Source of the DNA: Oscillospiraceae bacterium | GTDB lineage: Bacteria > Bacillota > Clostridia > Oscillospirales > Ruminococcaceae | Assembly (NCBI GenBank): GCA_016291435.1 | Contig: JAEEXH010000002.1 | Span: 1-64,000, forward strand | DNA: 64,000 nucleotides | Direction: 5' to 3' | Shown: positions 29,285-39,100 of the stretch, piece after piece | Numbering within the stretch: the first letter of the stretch is position 1 | Layout: each line of letters begins with the position of its first letter | Notes under the pieces: model-generated | What the model saw: the letters and a program-made list of their open reading frames with translations, nothing else | The model's database searches: none | What the model was told of the DNA's origin: nothing | Made by a program: the position numbers and the translations under genes

Positions 29285-32200
29285 TTACTTCTCTGCGAGC
29301 TTGGTGAGGTATGCGTAGCGATCCTGCGCAGTCTCCTCTGCCTTTGCGAACAGCTCCTTTGCACGCTCCGGGAAGGAACGGGTCAGTGCGCTGTAACGAG
29401 CCTCGCCCATGATGAAGTCCTGATAAGAGGTGGTCGGTGCCTTGGAATCCAGAACAAACGGATTCTTGCCCTCAGCAGCCAGACGCGGATCATAGCGGAA
29501 GTTGTTCCAGTAGCCGCAGTCAACAGCCTTCTTCATCTCAGCCTGGCAGTTGGTCATGCCGCCCTTGATGGAGTGCATTTCGCAAGGTGCGTAGCCGATG
29601 ATGAGGGACGGACCGTGATAGGACTCTGCTTCCTTGATTGCCTTGAGGGTCTGGTTCATGTCAGCGCCCATTGCGATCTGTGCGACATAGATGTAACCGT
29701 AGCTCATTGCAATGTCAGCCAGACGCTTCTTTGCGATTGCCTTACCGGCAGCCGCGAACTGTGCGACCTGACCGATGTTGGAGGACTTGGAAGCCTGTCC
29801 GCCGGTGTTGGAATAAACCTCGGTATCGAAGACCATGATGTTGACATCCTCGCCGGTTGCGAGCACATGGTCGAGACCGCCGAAGCCGATATCGTATGCC
29901 CAGCCGTCGCCGCCGAAGATCCAGACAGACTTCTTGGAGAGGTACTGCTTGTTTGCGACAATGTCAGCGCTCTTCTCGCACTTGTCAGCGATCTTCTCGA
30001 GCTCAGCAACGAGTGCCTTGGTAGCAGCATCGTTTGCTTCGCCGTCCTCGAGCGTGCTGAGGTAAGCCTCAGCAGCAGCCTTCAGCTCAGCGGAAGCCTT
30101 CTCGTTTGCAGCGACTTCCTTGACCTCTTCGATCAGGCGCTCACGGATTGCCTTCTGGCCGAGATACATACCGAGACCGTGCTCAGCGTTGTCCTCGAAC
30201 AGGGAGTTTGCCCATGCCGGGCCTCTGCCGTCTGCATCGACGGTGTACGGAGAGGTTGCTGCCGGACCGCCCCAGATGGAGGAGCAGCCAGTTGCGTTGG
30301 AGATATACATTCTGGAACCGAAGAGCTGGGTGATGAGACGTGCATAGGAGGTCTCAGCGCAGCCTGCGCAGGAGCCGGAGAACTCAAGCAGCGGCTTCTT
30401 GTACTGGCTGGAGATGAGGTTTGCATTGGAAGCGACCTCGGGCTTTTCGGTGACGGAAGCGACGCAGTAGTCGAATGCTGCCTGCTGCGGCTCCTGAGAC
30501 TCTCTGGAGACCATCTTCAGGGAGTTGGTCGGGCAGACGCCCACGCAGACGCCGCAGCCCATGCAGTCCATAGCAGAGACAGCGAGCGTATACTTGTACT
30601 CGGTCTTGACGATCGGCTTCGGCGCGATCTTGGTGACTGCCGGTGCAGCTGCCGCCTCTTCCTCGGTGAGAGCGAACGGACGGATGGTTGCATGCGGGCA
30701 GACGAACGCACAGCGGTTGCACTTTGCGCAGGTCTCTGCATTCCACTCAGGAACGAGAACTGCGACGCCGCGCTTCTCATATGCTGCTGCGCCCTGCTCG
30801 AAGGTACCGTCAACATGATCGCAGAATGCGGAGACAGGCAGCGCATCGCCGTCCATCTTGCCGACCGGATTCATGATGCCTTCAACCATCTTGACGAGCT
30901 TCTCAGGACCGGTCAGAGCTGCATCGGAAGCAGCATCCTCAGCGGTTGCCCAGTCAGCCGGGACATCGACCTTGACGTAAGCGGTTGCGCCTGCGTCGAT
31001 CGCCTTCTCGTTCATCTGAACGATCTCGATGCCCTTCTTCATGAACTTCTGTGCCTTTTCCTTCATGTATGCGATTGCCTCTGCCTCCGGGAGAACCTTG
31101 GAGAGCGAGAAGAATGCAGACTGGAGGATGGTATTGGTGCGCTTGCCCAGACCGATCTTAGCTGCGAGGTCAATCGCGTTGACGAGATAGAGCTGGATGT
31201 TGTTCTTTGCGATGTAGCGCTTGGTTTCCGCGTTGAGGTGCTGAGAGAGCTCCTCCGGCTTCCACTGGCAGTTGATCAGGAAGACACCGCCCGGCTTGAC
31301 ATCCTGCACCATCTTATAGCCCTTGAGGACGTAGGACGGGTTGTGACATGCGACGAAGTCTGCCTTGTTGATGTAGTACGGGCTCTTGATCGGCTTATCG
31401 CCAAAGCGCAGGTGCGAGATGGTGATACCGCCGGTCTTCTTGGAGTCATACTGGAAGTATGCCTGCACGTACTTATCGGTGTGGTCGCCGATGATCTTGA
31501 TGGAGTCCTTGTTTGCGCCGACGGTGCCGTCGCCGCCGAGACCCCAGAACTTGCACTCGATGGTGCCCTCAGCAGCGGTGTTCGGAGCCTCCTCCTCTGC
31601 GAGAGAGAGGTTGGTGACATCATCGACGATGCCGATGGTGAACTGCTGCTTCGGCTCTGCCTTTGCGAGTTCTGCATAGACTGCGAACACGGATGCAGGC
31701 GGAGTATCCTTGGAACCGAGGCCGTATCTGCCGCCGATGACCTTGATGCCGGTTCTGCCGGTGACATTGAGCGCTGCGACAACATCCAGATAGAGCGGCT
31801 CACCGAGAGAGCCCGGCTCCTTGGTTCTGTCGAGGACAGCAACGGTCTTTGCGGTTGCAGGAATTGCCTCAACGAGCTTCTCTGCGCTGAACGGACGGAA
31901 CAGTCTGACCTTGACCAGACCGACCTTCTCGCCGTGTGCGTTCAGGTAGTCGATGACTTCCTCTGCGACGTCGCAGATAGAGCCCATTGCAACGATGACG
32001 CGGTCTGCGTCCGGTGCGCCGTAGTAGTTGAACAGCTTGTAGTCAGTGCCGAGCTTTGCATTGACCTTGTCCATGTACTCCTCGACGATGCCGGGGATCG
32101 CGTTGTAGTAGCTGTTACATGCTTCTCTGTGCTGGAAGAAGATATCGCCGTTCTCGTGGGAGCCGCGCATGGTCGGGTTCTCCGGGTTCAGTGCGCGCTG

Positions 32201-32821
32201 ACGGAACGCCTTGACAGCGTCCATATCGCACATCTCAGCGAGATCTGCGTAATCCCAGGTCTCGATCTTCTGGATCTCGTGGGAAGTACGGAAGCCGTCG
32301 AAGAAGTTGATGAACGGGACTCTGCCCTTGATGGAAGCGAGGTGCGCAACCGCAGCGAGATCCATAACCTCCTGCGGATTGGTCTCCGCGAGCATTGCAA
32401 AACCGGTCTGGCGGCATGCGTAGACGTCGGAGTGGTCGCCGAAGATGTTGAGCGCGTGGGAAGCGACGCAGCGTGCGGACACATGGAACACGCACGGGAG
32501 CAGCTCACCTGCGATCTTATACATGTTCGGGATCATGAGGAGCAGACCCTGCGAAGCGGTATAGGTGGTGGTCAGTGCGCCGGCGTTCAGAGAGCCGTGG
32601 ACTGTACCTGCCGCGCCCGCCTCAGACTGCATCTCCTCGACCTTGACGGTCGTACCGAAGATGTTTTTGACGCCCTGTGCGGACCACTGATCAACATAGT
32701 CTGCCATCGGGCTGGAAGGCGTGATCGGATAAATACCGGCGACTTCCGTGAAGGCGTAGGACACATATGCAGCAGCGTTGTTGCCGTCCATCGTCTTCTT
32801 CTTGCGAACGATAGGTGCCAT
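29285..32821 (-). CDS. nifJ: Pyruvate:ferredoxin (flavodoxin) oxidoreductase
   Basis: Start MAPIVRKKKTMDGNNAAAYVSYAFTEVAGIYPITPSSPMADYVDQW after TAGGAGG; CxxC ferredoxin motifs; TPP domain GDGWAYDIGFGGLDHVLA. Confidence 0.97.
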   Translation of the reverse strand: MAPIVRKKKTMDGNNAAAYVSYAFTEVAGIYPITPSSPMADYVDQWSAQGVKNIFGTTVKVEEMQSEAGAAGTVHGSLNAGALTTTYTASQGLLLMIPNMYKIAGELLPCVFHVSARCVASHALNIFGDHSDVYACRQTGFAMLAETNPQEVMDLAAVAHLASIKGRVPFINFFDGFRTSHEIQKIETWDYADLAEMCDMDAVKAFRQRALNPENPTMRGSHENGDIFFQHREACNSYYNAIPGIVEEYMDKVNAKLGTDYKLFNYYGAPDADRVIVAMGSICDVAEEVIDYLNAHGEKVGLVKVRLFRPFSAEKLVEAIPATAKTVAVLDRTKEPGSLGEPLYLDVVAALNVTGRTGIKVIGGRYGLGSKDTPPASVFAVYAELAKAEPKQQFTIGIVDDVTNLSLAEEEAPNTAAEGTIECKFWGLGGDGTVGANKDSIKIIGDHTDKYVQAYFQYDSKKTGGITISHLRFGDKPIKSPYYINKADFVACHNPSYVLKGYKMVQDVKPGGVFLINCQWKPEELSQHLNAETKRYIAKNNIQLYLVNAIDLAAKIGLGKRTNTILQSAFFSLSKVLPEAEAIAYMKEKAQKFMKKGIEIVQMNEKAIDAGATAYVKVDVPADWATAEDAASDAALTGPEKLVKMVEGIMNPVGKMDGDALPVSAFCDHVDGTFEQGAAAYEKRGVAVLVPEWNAETCAKCNRCAFVCPHATIRPFALTEEEAAAAPAVTKIAPKPIVKTEYKYTLAVSAMDCMGCGVCVGVCPTNSLKMVSRESQEPQQAAFDYCVASVTEKPEVASNANLISSQYKKPLLEFSGSCAGCAETSYARLITQLFGSRMYISNATGCSSIWGGPAATSPYTVDADGRGPAWANSLFEDNAEHGLGMYLGQKAIRERLIEEVKEVAANEKASAELKAAAEAYLSTLEDGEANDAATKALVAELEKIADKCEKSADIVANKQYLSKKSVWIFGGDGWAYDIGFGGLDHVLATGEDVNIMVFDTEVYSNTGGQASKSSNIGQVAQFAAAGKAIAKKRLADIAMSYGYIYVAQIAMGADMNQTLKAIKEAESYHGPSLIIGYAPCEMHSIKGGMTNCQAEMKKAVDCGYWNNFRYDPRLAAEGKNPFVLDSKAPTTSYQDFIMGEARYSALTRSFPERAKELFAKAEETAQDRYAYLTKLAEK

Positions 32822-32897
32822 AAAGAAGTACCTCCTAAATAATAGTATAGCGTAGGAATCTGCCCCGGCGCAAGACCGGGCAGAGTTTCGCTTTTCT

Positions 32898-32926
32898 ATT
32901 ATACCACAAAAACGCATAATTGTAAA
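32898..32926 (-). promoter_or_regulatory. Promoter TTTACA-17-TATAAT for nifJ
   Basis: Reverse complement TTTACAATTATGCGTTTTTGTGGTATAAT. Confidence 0.65.
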
Positions 32927-33079
32927 GCGATTTTCCCGATTTTCGATGATTTTTCACGAAGGGGCGAGTGAAAATGCACATCTCAATTTATCGGATGTAC
33001 AAATCGACGATTATCCGTTGAGATAGATTGTGAAGAATCACGAAAATTTGTGCGAGATGCCAAAAAAATGAAAAAACGA

Positions 33080-33109
33080 TTGACTTTGAAGCCGCATTTG
33101 TTGTATAAT
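33080..33109 (+). promoter_or_regulatory. Promoter TTGACT-18-TATAAT with no ORF before the next terminator
   Basis: ttgact ttgaagccgcatttgttg tataat. Confidence 0.7.
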
Positions 33110-33115
33110 GAAGTC

Positions 33116-33232
33116 GGTGAAATAATGTAATGTTATTTTCACTCGTTTTGTTGTCTCCTTTCTTTTGTTCTACACATTTTGATTTGACCTCATTTTATTT
33201 CGGAAAGCAGAGTTTCGACTCTGCTTTTTTTC
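33116..33232 (+). ncRNA. Candidate small RNA or transcription-attenuated leader
   Basis: Promoter 33080-33109, 5' stem GTGAAATAA..TTATTTTCAC, pyrimidine-rich linker with TCTCCTTTCTTTT, then terminator hairpin. Confidence 0.4.
33204..33232 (+). terminator. Intrinsic terminator
   Basis: AAAGCAGAG-tttcga-CTCTGCTTTTTTT. Confidence 0.8.
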
Positions 33233-33297
33233 ATTTCCTGTGCATGGAATGATCGAAATACGCGCATGATGGTAACAAAAGAGGAGGCGGCACAGAC

Positions 33298-34083
33298 ATG
33301 CAGAAGCGGGAAAAGCGGGCAGTTTTCGCGGTATGGATCACATTGCGCACGGTTGTGCTGCTGGTCGCGGTGCGGTGCGCATTCCAGCAGCGGTGGGAGA
33401 GCTTTTTCACCTGTCTGCTGGCGCTCGTGCTCTTTCTCGCGCCGTCGTTTGCCGCAAGGCAGCTTCGTCTGCGGCTCCCTTCCGCAATGGAGATCACGGT
33501 GCTGATCTTCATTTTCTGCGCGGAGATTCTCGGCGAAGTCGCCGCGTTTTATGTGAAATACCCGTTCTGGGACACGATGCTGCACACGGTCAACGGGTTT
33601 CTGTTCGCCGCGTTCGGCTTTTCGCTCGTCGATCTGCTGAATGAGGAACGCACGCTGCGGTTCCGGCTGTCGCCGCCGTTCCTGGCGCTTGCAGCCTTCT
33701 GCTTTTCAATGACCGCCGGCGTGCTCTGGGAGTTTCTGGAGTTCGCGGCAGACCGGCTTCTCCCGCTCGATATGCAGAAGGATACCATTCTCACCGGGTT
33801 TCATTCGGTGCTGCTCGACCCTTCGCACGGGAATCACCCGGTGCCGGTCCGCGGAATCACGGAAACCGTCATCTCGCTCGCGGACGGGCGCAGGATCACG
33901 GTCCGCGGCTATCTCGACATCGGACTCTCCGACACAATGAAGGATCTGTTTGTGAATTTCCTCGGTGCTGCGGCATTTTCGGCAATCGGCGCCGTCTATG
34001 TCAGACGGAGGGGGAAGCAGCCCTTTGCCGCTGCGTTTATCCCGACCGCCGCAGCGGATGCGCAGGAGCCCCCGCACGCATAG
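33298..34083 (+). CDS. Conserved integral membrane protein
   Basis: Several TM segments; ITVLIFIFCAEILGEVAAFYVKYPFWDTMLHTVNGFLFAAFGFSLVDLLN. Confidence 0.75.
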   Translation: MQKREKRAVFAVWITLRTVVLLVAVRCAFQQRWESFFTCLLALVLFLAPSFAARQLRLRLPSAMEITVLIFIFCAEILGEVAAFYVKYPFWDTMLHTVNGFLFAAFGFSLVDLLNEERTLRFRLSPPFLALAAFCFSMTAGVLWEFLEFAADRLLPLDMQKDTILTGFHSVLLDPSHGNHPVPVRGITETVISLADGRRITVRGYLDIGLSDTMKDLFVNFLGAAAFSAIGAVYVRRRGKQPFAAAFIPTAAADAQEPPHA

Positions 34084-34154
34084 CAGGAATGCCTATATCG
34101 CCCCGCCGGAGCACGCTGTTTCCTGTCAAACTTTACAAATCCCATAAAAAGGGC

Positions 34155-34183
34155 TTGACTTTGGCGGGGAAATCGTGTATAAT
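34155..34183 (+). promoter_or_regulatory. Promoter TTGACT-17-TATAAT upstream of rpmH
   Basis: ttgact ttggcggggaaatcgtg tataat. Confidence 0.8.
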
Positions 34184-34309
34184 CAAACCTTGCAGGGCAT
34201 TCTATATTTATATGAGTTTGCCGCACATGATTTCCTTCGCGTTTTCCCGCAGTTTTCTGCCGGAATGCGCGGTGATACATGAGAACGATAGAAAAGGAGT
34301 GACAATGCC

Positions 34310-34444
34310 ATGAAGAGAACATATCAGCCGAAGAAGCGCCATCGCAAGATGGAGCACGGCTTCCGGAAGCGTATGGCTACCACCAACGGCCGCAAGGTTC
34401 TGGCGCGCCGCCGTGCAAAGGGTCGTGCAAAGCTGACCTATTGA
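34310..34444 (+). CDS. rpmH: Ribosomal protein bL34 (missing from ORF track)
   Basis: [44 protein letters not shown]. Confidence 0.99.
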   Translation: MKRTYQPKKRHRKMEHGFRKRMATTNGRKVLARRRAKGRAKLTY

Positions 34445-34537
34445 TTCCGAATCATACGCCATGCAGAGGGTCACAACAAGCTTTGTTTGTTGTGATCCTT
34501 TTCTGTTATCCGCAAGAGGACAGGGGAGGTGCAGGAC

Positions 34538-34978
34538 ATGCTGTTCACCGAATCGCTGAACCGCAATGAGGATTTTCAGCGGCTGTACCGGCGCGGCGCC
34601 TTCTGCTCGCTCGGCTCGGCGCTGCTCTATGTGATGCCGAACCGCCTGCCCTATAACCGCCTCGGCATCACCGCCGGCAAGAAGATCGGCAATGCCGTGA
34701 AGCGCAACCGTGCAAAACGCATCATCCGTGCGGCTTACACCGCCGCAGAGAAGGATATGCCCATCGGCGTCGATATTGTCGTCGTGGCGCGGTCGATCCT
34801 CCCGGAGCAGAACGCAAACACACTCACAGACGCGATGTGTACACGCGGCGTCCGGCATGTGCAGGGCGTCAGCAGCGGAGAAATCCCGCTCGGTCAGCCA
34901 AAGGCACAGGGCGGCTCCCCGAAGCAGAAAACACGGCGCGTCCCGCACAAAGCACCGCAGAAGCCGGGGAAACAGTGA
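34538..34978 (+). CDS. rnpA: Ribonuclease P protein component
   Basis: [17 protein letters not shown]...[28 protein letters not shown]. Confidence 0.96.
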   Translation: MLFTESLNRNEDFQRLYRRGAFCSLGSALLYVMPNRLPYNRLGITAGKKIGNAVKRNRAKRIIRAAYTAAEKDMPIGVDIVVVARSILPEQNANTLTDAMCTRGVRHVQGVSSGEIPLGQPKAQGGSPKQKTRRVPHKAPQKPGKQ

Positions 34979-35349
34979 TGCTCCGCCCGTCGCTTCTGCT
35001 CATCCGGTTTTATCAGCGGCATATCTCGCCGCATTTTCCCGCGGTCTGCCGCTATCGCCCGACCTGTTCGCAGTATGCGTTCACGGCGATCGAACGGTAC
35101 GGCGCGATCCGCGGCATCTGGCTCGGATTTCTCCGCATCTGCCGCTGCAACCCGTGGTCAAAGGGCGGCTGGGATCCCGTGCCCCTGAAGTTTGATATAT
35201 TCGGCAGACACCGTCAGCCCCAGCCCGATCCGCTTCCCGCTTCTGCGCGCCGTGCGTCGGAATTTGGCTGGAAGCTCGCGCCGCGCACAAAATACAGATG
35301 CGGCAGGAACACACGCGGCTACCGGTATCTGCGCCCTTATTTTGAATAG
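34978..35349 (+). CDS. yidD: Membrane protein insertion efficiency factor
   Basis: [67 protein letters not shown] overlap with rnpA. Confidence 0.95.
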   Translation: MLRPSLLLIRFYQRHISPHFPAVCRYRPTCSQYAFTAIERYGAIRGIWLGFLRICRCNPWSKGGWDPVPLKFDIFGRHRQPQPDPLPASARRASEFGWKLAPRTKYRCGRNTRGYRYLRPYFE

Positions 35350-35362
35350 GAGGACAACATCC

Positions 35363-36508
35363 TTGTTTGACTTGATCGCAATTCCGCTCGGCTGGGTCAT
35401 GTGGGCGATTTATCAGGTCGTCCACAACTACGGCATTTCTCTCGTGCTCTTTACATTATTCATCAAGCTCCTGACGCTCCCGAGTACCTATAAGATGCAG
35501 GTCAATACGGCGCGTATGGGACTGATCGCTCCGAAGATCGAGAAGATCAAAAAATCTTACCCGAACAACCCGCAGCGCGTGCAGGAGGAGCAGACAAAGC
35601 TCTACGGACAGGAGGGCATCAATCCCGGCTCCGGCTGTCTGGGCAGCCTTGTCACGATGCTCCTGCTCTTCGGCGTCTACCGCGTTGTGCTGAAGCCGCT
35701 GACGCATATCCTGCACATCTCGAATGAAACACTCACGCAGGCACAGACCGCGCTTCAGACATGGCTCCAGGACAACAACATCACGGAGAAATATCTGACT
35801 GCGCGTCCGGAGCTGATTATGCTGAAATACGCAAAGTCGAATCCTGAGGCGTTTTCCGGCATCGAGGGCTTCGCAGACAAGCTCCGCGGCTTCCAGAATA
35901 ACTTCCTCGGCTTCGATCTCACCGGCACGCCTGAGCTGCACCCGGAGGTCTGGAGCAAGACGGCGATCCTGCTGATCGCACTGCCTGTGCTCGCGGCAAT
36001 CGCACAGCTCGCAATCACGATCGTCACACAGATGCGCCAGAAGAAGGTCAACCCGAATATGCAGAGCATGGGCGGCATGAACGCGATGCTCTACGCCTCC
36101 CCGCTCATGACCGTCTGGATCGGCATGTCCACGCCGGCAGGTCTTTCGCTCTACTGGCTCGTCAACAGCATCCTGAGCCTTGTGATGATGGTGCTCATTT
36201 ATAAGTATCTCGACAACAAGGAGCGCCTGCTTGCCATCAATGAGAAGGAAAAGCAGAAGCAGCTCAAGAAGGGTCCCGGCTTCATGCAGCGCATGATGGA
36301 GCAGTCCGCACAGATGCAGGCACAGCAGAACGGGACAAATAACCGCGGCGAAGCCAACCGCACCCGCTATGCAGACGGCGACGACGGCATGACCCGCAAG
36401 GAACGCGCTGAGTATGAACGCAAGCTCGTTGAAGCGGCAAGACGGCGCGCAGCAGAAAAATACGGCGAAGAGCTCCCGGATTCCGACCCGGGGGATGACG
36501 ATCTGTAA
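35363..36508 (+). CDS. yidC: YidC/OxaI membrane insertase (TTG start)
   Basis: LFDLIAIPLGWVMWAIYQVVHNYGISLVLFTLFIKLLTLPSTYKM; RBS AGGAGG. Confidence 0.94.
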   Translation: MFDLIAIPLGWVMWAIYQVVHNYGISLVLFTLFIKLLTLPSTYKMQVNTARMGLIAPKIEKIKKSYPNNPQRVQEEQTKLYGQEGINPGSGCLGSLVTMLLLFGVYRVVLKPLTHILHISNETLTQAQTALQTWLQDNNITEKYLTARPELIMLKYAKSNPEAFSGIEGFADKLRGFQNNFLGFDLTGTPELHPEVWSKTAILLIALPVLAAIAQLAITIVTQMRQKKVNPNMQSMGGMNAMLYASPLMTVWIGMSTPAGLSLYWLVNSILSLVMMVLIYKYLDNKERLLAINEKEKQKQLKKGPGFMQRMMEQSAQMQAQQNGTNNRGEANRTRYADGDDGMTRKERAEYERKLVEAARRRAAEKYGEELPDSDPGDDDL

Positions 36509-36556
36509 AAACACGCAGATCCGCATAATTCAATTTGGAAAGGGGATTATGATCCG

Positions 36557-37594
36557 ATGGCATCTATGACAGAAATCTTTACCGCCCCCACGCTTGAGGA
36601 GGCGAAGCAGAAGGCGGCAGACGCATTCGGCGCGCCGGTTTCTGAGATCACATTCACAGTGATTGAGGAGCCGAAGCGCTCGATCCTGGGCGGCTTGTTC
36701 GGCAAGAAGGATGCAGAGTGCAAGGTCCGCGCTGAGTATCAGTCCGCAGAAGCACCGGAAGAGGAAACGGCATCCGAAGCAGTCAGCTCCGATGTTGTTG
36801 AGACGGCGGCTGAAGCTGTCGCTGACACAGCAGAGGAAACCGCCGATACGCCCGCAGCAGAGGAAAAGAACGACGACAGACCCGCCTGGGAGGATATCCC
36901 CGAGGAGATCCGTCTCGCAAAGATGCAGCTTGCAGTGGATTATCTTCAGCAGGTGCTCGCACGGCTCAGCCCGGATGTGACTGTCAGCGCAAAGCTCGAC
37001 AACGGCATCGCAATCACGCTTGAGGGTGACAATCCCGGCGTGCTGATCGGCAGACGCGGTGACACACTCGATGCACTTCAGTATCTCACCTCTATGGTCG
37101 CAAACCGCGGCGACAAGGACTATGTCCGCCTGACCATCGACGCTTGCGGCTACCGTACAAAGCGCCGCAAGGCACTCCAGGAGCTTGCACAGCGCATCAG
37201 CAAGAATGTGCTCCGCAGCGGCAGAAGCGTCGCGCTTGAGCCGATGAACCCCTATGAGCGCCGCATCATCCACTCGACCGTCACCGAGATCGAGGGCGTT
37301 TCGTCCCACAGCTCCGGCGAGGAGCCGTACCGCAAGGTGATCATCACCTCTGACTCCGCCCCTGCTTATAAACGCGATGACAAAAACGCGCGCGGGTATC
37401 GCAGCGGAAACGGCGGCAGACGCGACCGCAATGACCGCGGTGACAAGCGCGGCGGCAGACGCGACCGCGGTGAGCGCCGTCCTCCGGTCGAGGCAAGAAA
37501 GCTCGATCTTTCGACCAGCTTCGAGCGCGACTACAAGCGTCCGAAGCCGGAGGATTCTCTCAACACCGGCGTTTACGGTAAAATTGATATCTGA
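36557..37594 (+). CDS. jag: Jag/KhpB KH-R3H RNA-binding protein
   Basis: APTLEEAKQKAADAFG; GVLIGRRGDTLDALQYLTSMVAN; PMNPYERRIIHSTV. Confidence 0.95.
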   Translation: MASMTEIFTAPTLEEAKQKAADAFGAPVSEITFTVIEEPKRSILGGLFGKKDAECKVRAEYQSAEAPEEETASEAVSSDVVETAAEAVADTAEETADTPAAEEKNDDRPAWEDIPEEIRLAKMQLAVDYLQQVLARLSPDVTVSAKLDNGIAITLEGDNPGVLIGRRGDTLDALQYLTSMVANRGDKDYVRLTIDACGYRTKRRKALQELAQRISKNVLRSGRSVALEPMNPYERRIIHSTVTEIEGVSSHSSGEEPYRKVIITSDSAPAYKRDDKNARGYRSGNGGRRDRNDRGDKRGGRRDRGERRPPVEARKLDLSTSFERDYKRPKPEDSLNTGVYGKIDI

Positions 37595-37603
37595 GACTGA
37601 CGG

Positions 37604-37636
37604 AAAGGGCGGCGGCAATGCTGCCCTTTTTGTTTT
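37604..37636 (+). terminator. Intrinsic terminator downstream of jag
   Basis: AAGGGCGGCGGCAATGCTGCCCTTTTTGTTTT. Confidence 0.7.
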
Positions 37637-37686
37637 ATAAAAGCGCGTGTCTTCGCGAAATCTAAAGCACTTGTAAGGAGCTTGTC

Positions 37687-39033
37687 ATGACAACGATCGC
37701 AGCAATTTCAACACCCCCTGCACAGGGCGGCATCGCAATGATCCGTGTCTCAGGCGAGAATGCAATCGAAATATCGGAACATATGTTCTGTGCATATCAA
37801 AACAAAAAGCCGTCTGAAATGACAGGATATACCTGCGCCTACGGCGAAATCCGGGACGGCACAGAGCGCATAGACGATGTGATTCTGACCGTATTCCGTG
37901 CGCCGCACAGCTACACAGGCGAGGATACGGTTGAAATCACCTGTCACGGCGGACTGTATGTATCACGGCGCATTCTCGGGCTGCTCTATCGCAGCGGCGC
38001 AGAGCCGGCAGGCCCCGGAGAGTTCACAAAGCGTGCATTTCTGAACGGCAAACTCTCGCTCTCACAGGCAGAAGCCGTCATGGATCTGATACGCGCTGAC
38101 GGTGACGCTTCGCTCAGGCAGGCAAATTATGCACGCGAGGGCAGACTAGGCAAGCAAATGCAGGCTATCTGTGCAGCACTTACAGACCTGCTGTCAGCGA
38201 TGACATACTGGCTCGATGACGCGGAGGAATTCCCGCCTGAGCTGTCGCCCGAACATCTTTCTGCGCAGATTACAAAAACAGCCGACAAACTGCACGACAT
38301 GATCACGCACTATGATGACGGAAGAATGCTCAGAGAAGGGATCCGAACTGTCCTGCTCGGTCTGCCGAATGCCGGGAAATCCACGGTCATGAACTGGCTC
38401 TGCGGCGCGGATAAAAGCATTGTCACGGAATACGAGGGCACAACACGGGATGTGATCACGGAGCAGGTGCGCATCGGTGACTATACGCTGCTGCTTTCGG
38501 ATACCGCCGGCATACGCGATACAGACAATCCGATTGAAACCATCGGCATCGCTGCTGCTTACAAGGCGCTTGACGACGCAGATCTTGTCCTGTATACGGT
38601 CGATGCCGTGCGCGGGCTCAGGGACGAAGACCTGGAAGCACTCGCGCGCTGCGGTGCAAGACATGTGATCATTCTCTGGAACAAAACGGATCTTCCGCAC
38701 GAGGAATTGCCGGAATGCAGATATCCGATCGTTCCAATCGCCGCGAAAAGCAATCCTTCTCTCAATGTACTTGCAGATGCTCTGCATAATATTCTCGGTG
38801 ATACCGTAACAGGAACATACATTTCCGCACTGAATGAACGTCAGCAACAAATTCTGGTTGCGGCATACGAGCGCATCTCGCAGGCTCAAACGATGCTCAT
38901 TGAGGGTGCTCCCCTTGACCTCATATGCAGTGAACTGGAGATCGCGGCGAACAAGCTGGCGGAAATTGAGGGGAAGCAGGTCACAGACGATGTCATCGAA
39001 GGTGTTTTCGAGAAATTCTGTGTCGGAAAGTGA
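37687..39033 (+). CDS. mnmE: tRNA modification GTPase MnmE
   Basis: TTIAAISTPPAQGGIAMIRVSGENA; GLPNAGKSTVMNWL; EGTTRDVI. Confidence 0.98.
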   Translation: MTTIAAISTPPAQGGIAMIRVSGENAIEISEHMFCAYQNKKPSEMTGYTCAYGEIRDGTERIDDVILTVFRAPHSYTGEDTVEITCHGGLYVSRRILGLLYRSGAEPAGPGEFTKRAFLNGKLSLSQAEAVMDLIRADGDASLRQANYAREGRLGKQMQAICAALTDLLSAMTYWLDDAEEFPPELSPEHLSAQITKTADKLHDMITHYDDGRMLREGIRTVLLGLPNAGKSTVMNWLCGADKSIVTEYEGTTRDVITEQVRIGDYTLLLSDTAGIRDTDNPIETIGIAAAYKALDDADLVLYTVDAVRGLRDEDLEALARCGARHVIILWNKTDLPHEELPECRYPIVPIAAKSNPSLNVLADALHNILGDTVTGTYISALNERQQQILVAAYERISQAQTMLIEGAPLDLICSELEIAANKLAEIEGKQVTDDVIEGVFEKFCVGK

Positions 39034-39034
39034 A

Positions 39035-39050
39035 TGTTCCACGTGGAACA
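39035..39050. promoter_or_regulatory. parS-like palindrome 1
   Basis: Perfect 16-bp palindrome TGTTCCACGTGGAACA. Confidence 0.85.
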
Positions 39051-39073
39051 TTGTGAAACAAATCAGATTATGA

Positions 39074-39089
39074 TGTTCCACGTGGAACA
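39074..39089. promoter_or_regulatory. parS-like palindrome 2
   Basis: TGTTCCACGTGGAACA. Confidence 0.85.
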
Positions 39090-39100
39090 ATGGAGGAACT

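Noticed and set aside
29219-32842. 1207-aa + strand ORF
   Set aside because: Antisense shadow of nifJ (PFOR), which is unambiguous on the minus strand.
33028-33044. Rex-like operator TTGTGAAGAATCACGAA near nifJ
   Set aside because: Spacer and second half-site deviate from TTGTGAAnnnnTTCACAA; too weak to call.
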